DNA of 16,289 bases. Source: Firmicutes bacterium UBA5227. GTDB taxonomy: Bacteria; Bacillota; Clostridia; Tissierellales; Sedimentibacteraceae. A model generated the notes under the pieces. It had not been told where the DNA came from. It worked only from the letters and a program-made list of their open reading frames with translations, and did not search any database. The stretch covers positions 1-16,289 of the forward strand of contig DHUT01000031.1 in NCBI GenBank assembly GCA_002409285.1, given 5' to 3'. The stretch's first letter is position 1; each line of letters begins with the position of its first letter. Shown here piece by piece: positions 14,590-16,289 of the stretch. Made by a program: the position numbers and the translations under genes.

Positions 14590-15462
14590 ATGGATAAGTT
14601 GATTATACAGAGTGTGGATAAATCATTTGGCAGAATTAGGGCTTTGAGGCAGGCAAGTCTGGAAATTTCCACTGGTATTTTTGGATTACTTGGAGAAAAC
14701 GGCGCAGGCAAAACCACCCTTATGCGAATAATTGCCACAGTTTTAAAGCCTGATGCAGGTGAGATAACCCTTGGAGATATTAAATGGAGTAGGGATTCAC
14801 ATAAGGTAAGACAAATATTAGGTTACTTGCCTCAGGAATTTGGTGCATTTAAAAATGTAACTGCAGAAGAATGTTTGAAATATATTGCTCAGCTTAAAGG
14901 AATAAGGGGTAGTGAGGAATGCCTGCTTCAGACCGAGAGGGTATTGAAAGAAGTAAATTTGCTTGAAGCAAAGGACAGGAAGGTGGGAGGCTTTTCCGGA
15001 GGGATGAGGAGGAGGCTGGGAATCGCTCAAGCTCTTTTGAACGATCCTGAATTGATTATTGTGGATGAACCTACCGCAGGGCTTGATCCTGCAGAACGTA
15101 TAAGGTTTCGGAATTTACTTCGCCAGTTGGGAAAGAACAGGATTGTAATTTTATCAACACATATTGTTGAGGATATTGAGGCAACCTGCCAAAGCCTTGC
15201 GGTGATAAAAAACGGAACATCTGTACAATTTTCTTCCCAGCAGGAGCTGTCAGCAATTGCCGAAGGTAAGGTATGGACATGGAAATTAAGCAATGCTGAC
15301 TACAACAGCCTGGGCAAGGATGTTCATGTAGTTTCATCGAAAATCCATAAGGAATATGTGGAAGCAAGAATCATTGCAGGTGTAAAGCCCGGTCCCGAAG
15401 CTGAAGAAACAGAACCGACGATTGAGGAGGGATATCTGGTATGGAACATGGAACAAGAATAA
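14590..15462 (+). CDS. ABC transporter ATP-binding protein (ABC-2 exporter type)
   Basis: This 290-residue cytoplasmic ATPase should drive the complex formed by the permeases on either side. Motifs in order: Walker A GENGAGKTT (35-43), Q-loop Gln82 in YLPQEFG, signature FSGGMRRR (135-142), Walker B LIIVDEP (155-161) with Glu160, D-loop GLDP, and switch His191 in LSTHIVEDIE. Residues 220-290 form a divergent C-terminal extension including an acidic GPEAEETEPTIEEG stretch. The single-domain, FGLLGENGAGKTTLMRII layout is typical of ATPases that work with ABC-2 permeases, usually in export or drug and peptide resistance, not import. AAAGG (14577-14581) is 8 nt before the ATG. The end overlaps the next gene by 22 bases. 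The closest parallel I can name is the Bacillus SigY operon, which also joins an ECF sigma factor to an ABC ATPase and permease. Confidence 0.93.
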   Translation: MDKLIIQSVDKSFGRIRALRQASLEISTGIFGLLGENGAGKTTLMRIIATVLKPDAGEITLGDIKWSRDSHKVRQILGYLPQEFGAFKNVTAEECLKYIAQLKGIRGSEECLLQTERVLKEVNLLEAKDRKVGGFSGGMRRRLGIAQALLNDPELIIVDEPTAGLDPAERIRFRNLLRQLGKNRIVILSTHIVEDIEATCQSLAVIKNGTSVQFSSQQELSAIAEGKVWTWKLSNADYNSLGKDVHVVSSKIHKEYVEARIIAGVKPGPEAEETEPTIEEGYLVWNMEQE

Positions 15463-16109
15463 AAGAAGGTTTAGTAGATATAAAAGGTATGGGAGCATTT
15501 TTTTATATTCCTATAGGAATTATGGCTGTAAATGCTGTTTATTGCTATTTAACACGGGGACGCTACGGTGTTCCCATAGAAATAGTCAGAGAAAGCTACG
15601 GAATTTTTCCGATTATATGCATTTCGTTTTGGATTTCCTGCCTGTTTGAGGATTTACTGAATTCCGAAGGAAGAGAAATGCTTTTGTCCATGCCCTATAA
15701 AAATCTGGAATACGGATTGAAAAGAGTTATCAGGTATACGCTTCTATACATAATCATTTTTTATATTTTTTTTGCTCTGGCAGTACTGATGATAGGAAGA
15801 AATGTTGTTATGGAGGCTCAGGACATATATCTTCCGGTTCTTTCAATATTTTTTTATTCTGCTTTCAATTTTTTAATTGCTGTAATTACCAGAAACAGTG
15901 TCACAGTAATGACTGCAGCAGGGATATTATCCATGTTCATGTATTTAACCAGGGGAAGCGCATCGTTATGTATATATCCCTTACAGTGGGGAAATCCCAA
16001 TCCGTTCTTTACTCCTTATGCAGTAGGCATAGCATTATTTACAGCTACCTTGGCATTGTATGCTGCAGCACAGATGCTATTCAGCAACAGAGATTTTTTG
16101 ATGAGGTAG
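15441..16109 (+). CDS. Small six-helix ABC transporter permease subunit
   Basis: This 222-residue hydrophobic protein has six likely membrane helices, at about 18-37, 53-70, 98-119, 129-149, 153-170 and 188-212. Between helices 2 and 3 is the cytoplasmic sequence FEDLLNSEGREMLLSMPYKNLEYGLKRVIRY. It matches the layout of ABC-2-type permeases, where EGREMLL...P is a typical coupling segment. The start is the ATG at 15441, 9 nt after GAGGAGGG (15424-15431). It overlaps the ATPase gene by 22 bases, so the two are almost certainly co-translated. It probably pairs with the larger M1-like permease as a heterodimer. It lacks any large ectodomain. The stop at 16107-16109 is only 10 bases from the end of a convergent gene, and no terminator separates them. 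Confidence 0.85.
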   Translation: MEHGTRIKEGLVDIKGMGAFFYIPIGIMAVNAVYCYLTRGRYGVPIEIVRESYGIFPIICISFWISCLFEDLLNSEGREMLLSMPYKNLEYGLKRVIRYTLLYIIIFYIFFALAVLMIGRNVVMEAQDIYLPVLSIFFYSAFNFLIAVITRNSVTVMTAAGILSMFMYLTRGSASLCIYPLQWGNPNPFFTPYAVGIALFTATLALYAAAQMLFSNRDFLMR

Positions 16110-16119
16110 GTGGAAGAAA

Positions 16120-16287
16120 TCATAATTTTAATATTTCGCATTCTTCAATGGTAGTCTTGATTTCATCGGTAATGTTTTTTGCTTTGTTTTCTTGTGTTCC
16201 TATGTTTTTTGCAGCTTTAAGTATATCTTTGATACCTAAATTTTTTTGCAGTTTAATGCAATTGCAATTTTTGTCAATGAAATAAGT
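16120..16287 (-). CDS. 3' end of a convergent gene, partial, unrecognised
   Basis: On the minus strand a frame is open from the window edge to a TGA at 16122-16120, giving 55 residues. The last 40 residues look like real protein: a Lys/Glu/Ile-rich, probably helical end including LGIKDILKAAKNIGTQENK and a CEILKL terminus. The first residues, around a CNC and an A7 run, are less convincing. The helical ending faintly recalls the C-terminus of HipA-type proteins, but this is too weak to use as a name. It converges on the permease gene with only 10 bases between the stops. The start lies outside the window. It could also be a degraded fragment. Confidence 0.4.
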   Translation of the reverse strand, partial: TYFIDKNCNCIKLQKNLGIKDILKAAKNIGTQENKAKNITDEIKTTIEECEILKL

Positions 16288-16289
16288 GA

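Noticed and set aside
15968..16285. Plus-strand 105-codon frame overlapping the end of the second permease
   Set aside because: It starts inside a well-supported gene, lacks a ribosome binding site, and its second half is the complement of a more protein-like minus-strand frame.
1..16289. CRISPR arrays, IS elements, tRNA or rRNA genes, prophage genes
   Set aside because: No regularly spaced repeats, transposase or integrase motifs, or RNA-gene signatures were seen on either strand.

Overview
The window looks like a low-GC Gram-positive bacterium of the class Clostridia. The DNA is AT-rich, nearly every gene has an AGGAGG-type ribosome binding site, and the intrinsic terminators, Bacillus/Clostridium-type sigma-D -10 element and ECF sigma / DUF4367 anti-sigma pair all fit that group. 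The genus cannot be fixed from the sequence. There is no phage, IS element, CRISPR array, rRNA or tRNA.

Layout. (1) 1-1542: C-terminal half of uvrA, cut by the left edge. (2) 1543-2060: a long control region holding two promoter-like pairs, a perfect inverted repeat inside the better promoter's spacer, two further hairpin-forming repeats and a 36-codon lipoprotein-like leader ORF. (3) 2061-7977: a five-gene oligopeptide ABC importer (binding lipoprotein, two permeases, two ATPases), closest in character to the streptococcal Ami system, ending at a strong terminator (8016-8052). (4) 8067-8486: a small unrecognised membrane protein just after that terminator. A second, bidirectional terminator (8563-8601) separates it from the convergent chemotaxis receptor. 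(5) 8618-9904, minus strand: a methyl-accepting chemotaxis protein with almost no extracellular domain, behind a perfect sigma-D -10 element. (6) 10234-16109: a sigma-factor-led cluster with an ECF sigma factor, its membrane anti-sigma factor, two small secreted proteins, a 7-TM ABC-2-type permease with a large M1-peptidase-like ectodomain lacking HEXXH, an ABC ATPase and a 6-TM permease. (7) 16120-16287, minus strand: the 3' end of a convergent gene running off the right edge.

How the parts work together. The importer is one transcription unit with tight or overlapping gene junctions. In the ECF cluster, sigma and anti-sigma are translationally coupled. The same bipartite element, TGCAAC-N17-CGTA, occurs upstream of the sigma gene and immediately upstream of the first secreted-protein gene. 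The simplest reading is that the sigma factor activates itself and the secreted protein, and that the anti-sigma ectodomain senses an envelope condition. The ABC complex downstream may export, protect against or respond to the same condition. That functional link is inference from gene order and the shared motif. This cluster is the best candidate in the window for a little-described system.
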